Shown here: one piece after another, positions 17,878 to 25,297 of the stretch
Layout of the letters: the number at the start of each line of letters is the position of its first letter
Numbering within the stretch: the stretch's first letter is position 1
Assembly (NCBI GenBank): GCA_903925515.1
Contig: CAIYFP010000056.1
Span: forward strand, 1-64,000
DNA length: 64,000 nucleotides
Direction of reading: 5' to 3'
Source: an uncultured Verrucomicrobiota bacterium
GTDB lineage: Bacteria; Verrucomicrobiota; Verrucomicrobiia; Limisphaerales; UBA9464
Translations under genes and position numbers: made by a program
Notes under the pieces: model-generated
What the model was told of the DNA's origin: nothing
The model's database searches: none
Seen by the model: only the letters and a program-made list of their open reading frames with translations

Positions 17878-18966
17878 ATGGCCGATCCCAACCCATCCTC
17901 GGAAACCCCGGCGCCCAAGCTGGCCAAGGTCCGCGAAATCAAGCTCCCCGCCGCCGCACTCGCCCTCGAGGTCGCACCCGATGGAAAGGCCCTCTTCGTC
18001 GCCTGCCTCGACGGCTCCATCCTCCGCATCGACCCCGATTCCGGCCAACGGGCCGAGCTGGCGCGGCACGATTCCTACGCCAGCGGCGTGGCCCTCGTGG
18101 ACAAGGGCGCCGCTCTTGTCTCGGCCGGCTACGACGGCGCGTTGCTCTGGCATGACCTCGCCGCCCGGAAGATCATCCGGCGCATCAAGGCTCACGACTT
18201 CTGGTCATGGGATCTCGCAGCCTCGCCCGACGGCTCGCGCGTCGCGTCCGTCACCGGCCAATACCTCGCCGGCGACTACCGCTATTCCCCGGCCCCGGAA
18301 CGCGAGCCCTCCGTGAAGGTCTTCGACAGCAAGACCGGCGAACTCCTCCATGCCCTCCCCCATGTCCCGCCCGTGCAGGCCGTGGCGTTCTCACCCGACA
18401 ACCGCCACCTCGCGGCGGCCAACCTCATGGGCCAGTTCCGCGTCTGGGAACTCCCCTCCGCGATGCTGGCCTCCCAATGGAAGACCGACGACCTCACGAG
18501 CTGGGGCGTGATCAAGAGCCACCACTTTCTCGGCGGCGTGTTCGCCATGGAGTTCAGCCCGGACGGCGCCTCCCTCTACGCCTGCGGCATGGGCCCCATG
18601 CGCGATCCCATGGCCGGGAACGGCGTGCAACGCTGGCAACGCTTCGACTGGCGCAACGGAACCCAGCTCGACCAAACCCACGAGGGCGAGGGCGGCCAAG
18701 GCCTGATGGAAGCCCTCGCGTTTCATCCCGCCGGAAAACTCTTCCTCATGGCCGGCCGCCTCTTCCAAGGCACATGGAACCTCGCCCTCTTCGACGCCGC
18801 CTCCGGCAAGAACGTCTTCAGCACCGACGCCAAGCAACGGATCACCGACGCCCGCTTCAGCCCCGACGGCTCCCGCCTCTTCCTGGCCAAGGCCCGCCAC
18901 CAGGAACTCAAGGACGGCAAGTGGCTCGACTTCGGCTCCATCGAGGTCCATTCCCTCGCCCCCTGA
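17878..18966 (+). CDS. WD40-like beta-propeller repeat protein
   Basis: A 362-residue repeat protein with blade motifs such as ALEVAPDGKALFVACLDGSI, LAASPDGSRVASVTGQYLAG, VAFSPDNRHLAAANLMGQFR, AMEFSPDGASLYACGMG and ARFSPDGSRLFLAKA. No signal peptide is visible at the chosen ATG (MADPNPSSETPAPK), so it may be cytoplasmic. It follows the DUF1501 gene by 11 bases. Such propeller genes commonly accompany DUF1549/DUF1501 pairs in Planctomycetes-like bacteria. A scaffold or binding role is likely; no catalytic motif is seen. It converges on the luxR-type gene 34 bases away. Confidence 0.85.
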   Translation: MADPNPSSETPAPKLAKVREIKLPAAALALEVAPDGKALFVACLDGSILRIDPDSGQRAELARHDSYASGVALVDKGAALVSAGYDGALLWHDLAARKIIRRIKAHDFWSWDLAASPDGSRVASVTGQYLAGDYRYSPAPEREPSVKVFDSKTGELLHALPHVPPVQAVAFSPDNRHLAAANLMGQFRVWELPSAMLASQWKTDDLTSWGVIKSHHFLGGVFAMEFSPDGASLYACGMGPMRDPMAGNGVQRWQRFDWRNGTQLDQTHEGEGGQGLMEALAFHPAGKLFLMAGRLFQGTWNLALFDAASGKNVFSTDAKQRITDARFSPDGSRLFLAKARHQELKDGKWLDFGSIEVHSLAP

Positions 18967-19000
18967 ACACCCGCGCCCACACCCGGCGCACGTCCACGCC

Positions 19001-19984
19001 TCACTTCTCAAGGAACTTGACCACCGCCTCCGTCCGCGTGCGCGCCCCAAGCTTCTCAAACACATGCTTCAGGTGCGTGTGCACCGTCAGCGGGCTGATC
19101 CCCAGCTCCGCGGCGATCTCCTTGTCGTGAAGTCCGCGCTGCAACCCAGCCAGCACCTGCCTCTGGCGCATCGTCAAGGATCCCCGCCCTGTTTCCTGCC
19201 CCACCCCCGCCGAATCATGGAACAACCCTTGGCAGTATCGACGGATCGACCTCCCCGCCTCCTCCCTCGCAAGCCGCCCCCCAAAAAACGCGCCGTCCAA
19301 TGGCTCCAGCAGCGCCCCAATCCCCCGCCGTCTCAGGAGGTAGCCCGCGTCCAGCCCGCTGAACGACATGAAAATGTGGTCGCTCGTCGGGTAAATCCCG
19401 TAGGGAAGAACCAGCATGCCGCCTCCTTCCCGGCGAACCCCCTGACGGCGCGGCACACCCAACTCGCCCTGCGCGCGATTCACCAAAACCACGTCCACGC
19501 CGGCAACCCGACGTGCCCCCTCCATGTCCGGATGCCCGCTCGGCTCGCACCCATCGCGCGTCCCCATCGCCCGCACGATCGCCGTCCGAAAAACCGGGTC
19601 CTTCTCCACCACGGCAACCCTCAATCCCACCCCCCTCCCACCGACCCTCATCCGTCCGTCTCGCCCGCCCGCAAACAGCGTTGTGTACGTGCACGCCAAC
19701 GGTGCCTCCAGCCAGAAAACCGCCAACGTGAACTCCCTCGCCTCCGTCCCCTCGTCCCATCCCTTCCGTGCAACCCGCGCCGCCAACTCCATGCCCCTCG
19801 CCTTGGCGGTCGCCTCGTCCTTCGTCGAAAGCGGCGCATACCAACCCCCGCCCCCGTTCGCGTCCGGCACCCACTGGCTCCACTCCTCAACCCCAAGCGG
19901 ACGCAACCCCGCAACGTGTCGCCGCCGTACCGGCCATGGCAGCCCCTTGTTACTCCGGATGGGGGATTCCCCCGAACTTCTCAT
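19001..19984 (-). CDS. LuxR-type transcriptional regulator
   Basis: DNA-binding regulator with a clear C-terminal LuxR/FixJ helix-turn-helix: SLTMRQRQVLAGLQRGLHDK followed by EIAAELGISPLTVHTHLKHV. The middle (LRVAVVEKDPVFRTAIVRAM) resembles the first strand and helix of a response-regulator receiver domain, but the region around the expected phospho-Asp (GVDVVLVNRAQGE) lacks an Asp at the strand end, so it is probably not phosphorylated in the normal way. In front of it is an unusual block (YAPLSTKDEATAKARGMELA and TLAVFWLEAPLACTYTTLF). I prefer ATG 19984 because GAAGGG lies a few bases upstream; a GTG at 20053 would add 23 residues. It is divergent from the prepilin-like gene, a possible target. 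Confidence 0.85.
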   Translation of the reverse strand: MRSSGESPIRSNKGLPWPVRRRHVAGLRPLGVEEWSQWVPDANGGGGWYAPLSTKDEATAKARGMELAARVARKGWDEGTEAREFTLAVFWLEAPLACTYTTLFAGGRDGRMRVGGRGVGLRVAVVEKDPVFRTAIVRAMGTRDGCEPSGHPDMEGARRVAGVDVVLVNRAQGELGVPRRQGVRREGGGMLVLPYGIYPTSDHIFMSFSGLDAGYLLRRRGIGALLEPLDGAFFGGRLAREEAGRSIRRYCQGLFHDSAGVGQETGRGSLTMRQRQVLAGLQRGLHDKEIAAELGISPLTVHTHLKHVFEKLGARTRTEAVVKFLEK

Positions 19985-20100
19985 GGTTGCACCCTTCTCT
20001 GCGACGGTGTCCGCTCTCCCCGGTCGTGCCACGGCAAGCCCGCGCTTGTTCACGCAAACGGCACCACGGCAACGACATGGCTCGCGTACCCTCGAATTAC

Positions 20101-20949
20101 ATGATGAATACCGCGTTCAAGCGCCTCGCGTTCCGGCGGCCCACCCCGCCGTCTCACGCCATCGCCTTCACCCTCATCGAGTTGCTCGTCGTCATCGCGA
20201 TCATCGCGATCCTCGCCGGCATGATTCTCCCCGCCCTCTCCAAGGCCAAGTCCAAAGGCCAGCAGGCCCGCTGCATCAGCAACCTCAAGCAGGTCAGCAT
20301 CGGCACCACCATGTACGCCACCGACTTCAACGACACCTTCCACAACATCGGCGGCGCCGTCCCCAACCACGGGCAGTGGAGCCGAACCCCCGCCACCACC
20401 GACCTCCTCCCCGCCTCCGACGGCCTCGCCTACTGGGGCGTTGCCTACATCAAGTACTTCGGCGGCTCCCGACGCGTCTTCCGCTGCCCCGGCGCCAAGA
20501 TCGTCGATCAGTGGCGCGAGGACGGCCTCCGTTACCCGGCCGACTTCTGGCTCGACTCCTCCTACGGCATCAACGCCTACGTCACCCAACCCCCCGTCCC
20601 CGGCAACCCCACCAGCCGCCTCTCGGGCCCGCGCAAGCTCACCGACTACCAAAGCCCCCAGACCATGATCTTCGCCCAGGACGCCGCCGAGCAACGCATG
20701 GACGGCGCCGATGACATGCTCGGCCTCTTCCCCGGCAGCACCGAGATCCTCACCCAATGGCGCTACGGCTCCCTCCCCACCCTCTATCCCGGCGTCAACT
20801 TCCTGTGGGAATGGTACCGCCACAACAAGCGCTGCGACACCCTCTGGGTCCCCGGCAACGTCTCCTCCATCCGCTACAACGACGCCCGCAGGGGCGTGGA
20901 CTTCCGCTGGTACACCGGCGTCGCTCCCATCGAACAACCCTCATTCTAA
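20101..20949 (+). CDS. Prepilin-type N-terminal methylation domain protein (DUF1559-like)
   Basis: Type IV pilin-like/pseudopilin protein with the N-terminal signature AFTLIELLVVIAIIAILAGM and LPALSKAKSKGQQARCISNL, a form highly expanded in Verrucomicrobiota. The residue before the Phe at the expected peptidase cut is Ala, not the usual Gly. After the hydrophobic helix comes a globular region with conserved RVFRCPGA and SSYGINAYV motifs, as in the H-X9-DG-type/DUF1559-like family. Starts at 20077, 20101 and 20104 are possible. A lipoprotein gene follows 14 bases later. It probably forms a secretion or surface pseudopilus component; such proteins are usually numerous per genome and individually unassigned. 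Confidence 0.88.
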   Translation: MMNTAFKRLAFRRPTPPSHAIAFTLIELLVVIAIIAILAGMILPALSKAKSKGQQARCISNLKQVSIGTTMYATDFNDTFHNIGGAVPNHGQWSRTPATTDLLPASDGLAYWGVAYIKYFGGSRRVFRCPGAKIVDQWREDGLRYPADFWLDSSYGINAYVTQPPVPGNPTSRLSGPRKLTDYQSPQTMIFAQDAAEQRMDGADDMLGLFPGSTEILTQWRYGSLPTLYPGVNFLWEWYRHNKRCDTLWVPGNVSSIRYNDARRGVDFRWYTGVAPIEQPSF

Positions 20950-20963
20950 GGCGTCCCATCACC

Positions 20964-21353
20964 ATGTCCTCCTTTCGTCCTCCCACGCCCGCGCCCATCA
21001 CGCTCGCCTCCGCCCTCGCCCTCGCCCTTGCCCTTGCCGGCTGCGGCGACAAGGCACCCCCGGAAGCCATGCCCGCCGCCGAGGTCCCCAAGGTCCTCGA
21101 CAACGCCTTCGGCAAGGCCTCCGCCGAGGACAAGGCCCTTGCCATGGCCGCCCAGCAGGCCATCCAAAAGGACGAGCAAACCGTCGCCCTCGAAATGCTG
21201 GAGGCCCTCTCGCGCAAGGCCGAGCTCACGCCCGAGCAACGCGAGGCCGCCGCTCGCTCCGCCCTCTCCGTCCGCTCCAAGCTCCTCGACGCCGCCAGCA
21301 AGGGCGACAAGGCCGCCAAGGATTACCTCGAGGAACAGCGCGCCCGCAAATAG
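20964..21353 (+). CDS. Small lipoprotein, function unknown
   Basis: A 129-residue protein with a lipoprotein signal: ASALALALALAGCGDK, the lipidated Cys being residue 27. The mature part is helical and charged (VLDNAFGKASAEDKALAMAA, EMLEALSRKAELTPEQREAA) and ends with DYLEEQRARK. No enzymatic motif is present. It lies 14 bases behind the prepilin-like gene, so probably co-transcribed, and about 85 bases ahead of the aminotransferase gene. I do not recognise the family. Confidence 0.8.
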   Translation: MSSFRPPTPAPITLASALALALALAGCGDKAPPEAMPAAEVPKVLDNAFGKASAEDKALAMAAQQAIQKDEQTVALEMLEALSRKAELTPEQREAAARSALSVRSKLLDAASKGDKAAKDYLEEQRARK

Positions 21354-21437
21354 CACGCCAAAGGCCCCCTGCTGCCCCCCCGCGCCCCGTGCCCCGCATC
21401 CCAGCCTTCCACCCACCTTTCCCCAACGCCCCGTCCC

Positions 21438-22571
21438 ATGCCCCACCCCCTGCCCACCCCCAAGGACAAGCTCCTCTTCACCCCCGGCCCCCTCACCACC
21501 TCCCTCGACGTCAAGCAGGCCATGCTCCATGACGCCGGCTCATGGCATCATGAGTTCAACTCCAAGGTCGCCGGAATCCGCAACAACCTCCTCCGCGTCG
21601 GTGGCGTGTCCCGCGACTCGGGCTGGGAATGCATCCTGCTCCAAGGCTCCGGAACCTTCGGCGTCGAGGCCGTCTTCCTCACCGGCGTGCCTCCCCACGG
21701 CAAGGTCGCCATCCTCTCCAACGGTGCCTACGGCGAACGCATGGTCCTCATGCTCCAGCACGCCAAGATCCCGCACGCCATCCTCCGCACCCCCGAGGAC
21801 GTCCCCAACGATCCCGACGCCCTCGACTCCCTCCTCGCCTCCGACCCCGACATCACCCACGTCGCCGTCGTCCATTGCGAGACCACCACCGGCATCCTCA
21901 ACCCCATCGACCGCGTCGGCGCCGTCGCCAAGCGGCACCGCAAGACCTACGTCGTCGATGCCATGTCCAGCTTCGGCGCCTACCCCATCGACCTCGAAGC
22001 CTGCGGCATCGACTACATCATTTCGTCCGCCAACAAGTGCATCGAGGGCGTCCCCGGGTTCTCCTTCGTCCTGGGCCGGCGCGCCGTCCTCCTCGCCACC
22101 GAGGGATGGGCCCGTTCGTTGAGCATGAACCTCCTCGACCAGCTCCGCGGCTTCGAGAGGAATGGCCAGTTCCGCTACACCCCGCCCACCCATGCCCTCC
22201 TCGCCTTCGAGCGCGCGCTCGCCGAGCTCGACATGGAAGGCGGCCCGGAAGGCCGTGCCCGCCGTTACCAGCAAAACCACAAGGCCCTCCTCGCCGGCAT
22301 GGCCGCCATCGGCCTCGCACCCTTCCTCCGTCCCGAGGTCCAAAGCCACATCATCACCAGCTTCGCCTACCCCAAGAGCCCGGCCTTCCAATGGCCCGAC
22401 TTCTACGCCCGCGTCGCCGAGAAGGGCTTCCTCCTCTACCCGGGCAAGATCTCCAAGGCCGACACCTTCCGCATCGGCAACATCGGACGACTCTTCCCCG
22501 CCGACATGCGCGCCGTGGTCCATGCGATCCGCGAGGCGCTCGTCGAGATGGGCGTCCCCATCCACGCCTGA
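21438..22571 (+). CDS. phnW: Class V aminotransferase, 2-aminoethylphosphonate--pyruvate transaminase type
   Basis: PLP enzyme resembling PhnW, which converts 2-aminoethylphosphonate plus pyruvate to phosphonoacetaldehyde plus alanine. Visible are LLFTPGPLTTSLDVKQAMLH at the N-terminus, the LLQGSGTFGVEA motif, VVHCETTTGILNPI, VDAMSSFGAYPIDL with the PLP-ring Asp, and the Schiff-base lysine in SSANKCIEGVPGFSFV. Length (377) matches the family. No phosphonatase (phnX) or other phosphonate gene is visible nearby, so a role in serine/alanine-glyoxylate-type transamination remains open. The next gene (phosphodiesterase-like) starts 10 bases downstream and is probably co-transcribed. Confidence 0.85.
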   Translation: MPHPLPTPKDKLLFTPGPLTTSLDVKQAMLHDAGSWHHEFNSKVAGIRNNLLRVGGVSRDSGWECILLQGSGTFGVEAVFLTGVPPHGKVAILSNGAYGERMVLMLQHAKIPHAILRTPEDVPNDPDALDSLLASDPDITHVAVVHCETTTGILNPIDRVGAVAKRHRKTYVVDAMSSFGAYPIDLEACGIDYIISSANKCIEGVPGFSFVLGRRAVLLATEGWARSLSMNLLDQLRGFERNGQFRYTPPTHALLAFERALAELDMEGGPEGRARRYQQNHKALLAGMAAIGLAPFLRPEVQSHIITSFAYPKSPAFQWPDFYARVAEKGFLLYPGKISKADTFRIGNIGRLFPADMRAVVHAIREALVEMGVPIHA

Positions 22572-22581
22572 GGTCCACACC

Positions 22582-23451
22582 ATGCCACGCTTCGCCCGCA
22601 ATCCCTCGCACTCCGTCCTTGCCGCCATCGCGGGTTGCCTCGTCGCCACCGTCTGGGCCATGGCACCCGCACGGGCCAAGGACGGCCCGCGACCCGGCAT
22701 TCCCCTTCCCGCCGCCCATTCCCACAACGACTACGAGCAGAAACGTCCCCTCCACGAGGCCCTCGACCATGGCTTCGCCTCCGTCGAGGCCGACATCCAC
22801 CTTGTCGAGGGACAACTCCTCGTCGCCCATGACCGGCCCAAGGTCCGCCCCGAGCGGACCCTCGAGTCCCTGTACCTCGCCCCACTCCATGAGCGCGTCG
22901 TCGCCAACAAGGGCTCCGTCCATCCCGGCCTCGCCCGCTTCACCCTGCTCATCGACATCAAGGGCAACCCGGAGGGCACCTATGCCGTGCTCGATCCCCT
23001 TCTCCGACGCCATCGCGAGGTCCTGACACGCTTCACCCCGGACCAGACCTTCGCCGGCCCCATCACCGTCATCCTCTCCGGCGCGCGCCCCACCGCCCTC
23101 GTCGCCGCCCAACCCGAGCGCTTCTGCGCCATCGACGGCCGCCCCGAGGACCTTGCCGCCAACACCTCCACCAACCTTGTTCCCATGGTCAGCGAAGCAT
23201 GGAACACCGCGTTCGGACCGATCCGCGGCAGTCCCCTGCCCGAGGCCACCCGCTCCGCCCTTCACGCCTACGTCCACCGCGCCCACGCCCAAGGCCGCGT
23301 CGTCCGCTTCTGGGGCGCTCCCGACCGCGAATGGTTCTGGAAGGAACTTCAATCAGCCAAGGTGGACTACCTCAACACCGACCGCATCCCCGACCTCGCC
23401 GCGTTTCTTCGGGTCGGACAGTCCGGGCGTCCCGCGGACAACCCACGCTGA
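22582..23451 (+). CDS. Exported PLC-like/glycerophosphodiesterase-type protein
   Basis: A 289-residue protein with a signal peptide (VLAAIAGCLVATVWAMAPARA). The mature N-terminus, HSHNDYEQKRPLHEALDHGF then SVEADIHLVEGQLLVAHDRP, matches the PI-PLC/glycerophosphodiester phosphodiesterase TIM-barrel superfamily: the two acid residues after SVEADIHL and the HSHNDY and VAHD histidines would form the metal and catalytic site. Other strands are TLLIDIKGNPEGT and ITVILSGARPT. It probably cleaves a phosphodiester in the periplasm or outside the cell. Together with the upstream PhnW-type gene it could serve phosphorus scavenging, but this is only inferred from position. Confidence 0.78.
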   Translation: MPRFARNPSHSVLAAIAGCLVATVWAMAPARAKDGPRPGIPLPAAHSHNDYEQKRPLHEALDHGFASVEADIHLVEGQLLVAHDRPKVRPERTLESLYLAPLHERVVANKGSVHPGLARFTLLIDIKGNPEGTYAVLDPLLRRHREVLTRFTPDQTFAGPITVILSGARPTALVAAQPERFCAIDGRPEDLAANTSTNLVPMVSEAWNTAFGPIRGSPLPEATRSALHAYVHRAHAQGRVVRFWGAPDREWFWKELQSAKVDYLNTDRIPDLAAFLRVGQSGRPADNPR

Positions 23452-23808
23452 CGACGCCCGTCGCCCGGCCCCGCGAGCCGAAAGCGATCGTCCCTCGCGC
23501 CCCATGCCATCACGTCAGGCACCCCAGGTCATCCCATCCGCCCGCCCACTCGCGCACGTCAGCCTTCGAGGCATCAAGCAGGCCAGTCGTCATCCTCCGA
23601 CCGGTTCGAGGAACGGGACCTTCCCACGGCAGCACAGGCGGATGCCCACGGAATCCGACAAGGGCAACGCGGCTCCCGACGGATTGGTGCGGGTGACCGG
23701 GGACGAGATCGATGGGCAGGTGAAGATGTCGCGGTCGATCCGGAAGCACTGGAACGGGACATGGTTTTGGGTCTCCCCCTTCGACGCGTGGGTCGATAGC
23801 ATCCGACC
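23452..23808. other. Intergenic gap with no supported gene
   Basis: This 357-base stretch lies between the phosphodiesterase-like gene and yihY. A frame starting at 23642 (MPTESDKGNAAPDGLVRVTG) could encode 64 residues but overlaps the yihY start and has no recognisable motif. I see no tRNA, clear promoter or repeat. Base composition is less C-rich on the plus strand than in the preceding genes. Confidence 0.5.
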
Positions 23809-25239
23809 ATGCTGGACGACTCGGTGGGCAAGCTGAAGCGGCTCAAGGCGGACGTGGCGGCGTCGTTGAAGGACGACTCGCACACGTCGATGGACGCCCA
23901 TGCCTCAACCCGGCTCAGCCGTCCGGCCCGGTTCATCCATTTCTGGGGCTTGGTGGGCAGGTTCTACTGGCGGAACCGATGCCAAGTGCGGGCGTCGGCC
24001 CTTGCCTACACCACGCTGCTGGCATTGGTGCCGCTGCTTGCCGTGTCGCTCACGGTGGCGTCGCTTGTGTTTGACGCCCGCAGCGAGGGCTCGCGCCAGA
24101 AGCTCACCGCCATGCTCGAGCGCGTGGTGGACAACATCGCGCCCACGCTGGGGTTGTCGGACGCCAACGCCGGGATGCCGGGACAGGCCGACCCCGGGGC
24201 GACCCGGCGCGCCGAGATCGCCAACCGCATCCTCGACTTTGTCGGCAACATCCACTTTGGCACGATCGGCGTCACGGCGATGATCGGGTTGATCTTCGTG
24301 GCCATCTCGCTGTTGCGCACGGTGGAGTCCGCGTTCAACGACATCTGGGGCGCCGAGCGCGGCCGCGGTTGGTTTGAGTCGATCATCCTTTACTGGGCGT
24401 CCATTTCCCTCGGACCGGTGGTGTTGCTGGTGGCGACGACATCGGGCTACCTCAACGCGATCGCCGGGAACGGGTCGGGCCTGATCCAGAAGCTGCCGGG
24501 GGCCGCGTTGCTCCAGGCCCAGCTCCTGCCCGCGCTCATCGTGTCCATGGCTCTTGGACTGCTGTACAAGGTGATGCCGAACACCCGCGTGCAGTGGCCG
24601 GCCGCGATCATGGGGGGCCTCGTGGCCGGCGCGCTGTGGTGGCTCAACAACCGCATGGGCGTCTTCTACAACACCCGCGTCATCACCTACTCCAAGATCT
24701 ATGGATCCCTCGGCGCCGTCCCCTTGTTCCTCCTTGGCCTCTACTTCTCGTGGATGATCGTCCTGTTCGGATCCCAGGTCGGCTACGTGTTCCAAAACCG
24801 CCACGCCTACCTCCAGGAACGGATGGCCGAGCGCGTCCACCAGCAGGCCCGTGAGTTCGTCGCGCTCCGGTTCATGGCCGAGGTCGCCCGCCGCTTCGAC
24901 CGCAACCTTCCCGGCCCTTCCACGTCCGACCTCGCGGCCGGCCTTGCCGTCCCCGCACGCCTCGCCTCCCAGGTGCTCGCCGCCATGGCCCACTCCAACC
25001 TCGTCGTGGAAACCGCCGGCGCAGACCCCGGCTTCAAGCCGGCCCGTCCCCTCGAGAAGATCAGCGTCGGAGACATCCTGCTCGCCCTCCGCGCGGGCAA
25101 CGGCTCGGGCCTGCCCACGGCGACCGACGCCTCGCGCGCGATCGTCGCCGCCGAGTTCGACGCCGTCCTTGCCGCCGAGGCGGACCGCGCGGGAAGCGTC
25201 TCCATGGCCGACCTGGTGCGGCGGCTTCCGGACGCCTGA
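23809..25239 (+). CDS. YihY/BrkB-family inner membrane protein
   Basis: A 476-residue protein of the YihY/virulence factor BrkB family (once misassigned as ribonuclease BN). After a hydrophilic N-terminus come the family opener FYWRNRCQVRASALAYTTLL and six hydrophobic segments, including ALVPLLAVSLTVASLVF, TIGVTAMIGLIFVAISLLR and LGAVPLFLLGLYFSWMIVLF, with the conserved TRVITYSKIYGSLGAVP motif. The last 130 residues are soluble and resemble a winged-helix-like tail (FVALRFMAEVARRF, GLAVPARLASQVLAAMAHSN). Function is uncertain; possible transporter. It converges on the coiled-coil gene with a terminator-like hairpin between. Confidence 0.9.
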   Translation: MLDDSVGKLKRLKADVAASLKDDSHTSMDAHASTRLSRPARFIHFWGLVGRFYWRNRCQVRASALAYTTLLALVPLLAVSLTVASLVFDARSEGSRQKLTAMLERVVDNIAPTLGLSDANAGMPGQADPGATRRAEIANRILDFVGNIHFGTIGVTAMIGLIFVAISLLRTVESAFNDIWGAERGRGWFESIILYWASISLGPVVLLVATTSGYLNAIAGNGSGLIQKLPGAALLQAQLLPALIVSMALGLLYKVMPNTRVQWPAAIMGGLVAGALWWLNNRMGVFYNTRVITYSKIYGSLGAVPLFLLGLYFSWMIVLFGSQVGYVFQNRHAYLQERMAERVHQQAREFVALRFMAEVARRFDRNLPGPSTSDLAAGLAVPARLASQVLAAMAHSNLVVETAGADPGFKPARPLEKISVGDILLALRAGNGSGLPTATDASRAIVAAEFDAVLAAEADRAGSVSMADLVRRLPDA

Positions 25240-25240
25240 A

Positions 25241-25267
25241 CCGCCCCGGCGCCGTCCCGCCGGGCGG
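25241..25267. terminator. Hairpin between convergent genes
   Basis: CCGCCCCGGCG pairs with CGCCGGGCGG with a one-base bulge around the loop CCGTCC. It starts two bases after the yihY stop and lies 31 bases from the stop of the convergent coiled-coil gene, a good position for a bidirectional terminator. No T-tract is visible on either side. Confidence 0.5.
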
Positions 25268-25297
25268 GGCCTGCGGCAACGCGCCGTCCTGCGAATG

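Noticed and set aside
23642..23836. Possible small gene MPTESDKGNAAPDGLVRVTG ahead of yihY
   Set aside because: It overlaps the yihY start in another frame, has no motif and no ribosome binding site; could not be supported.
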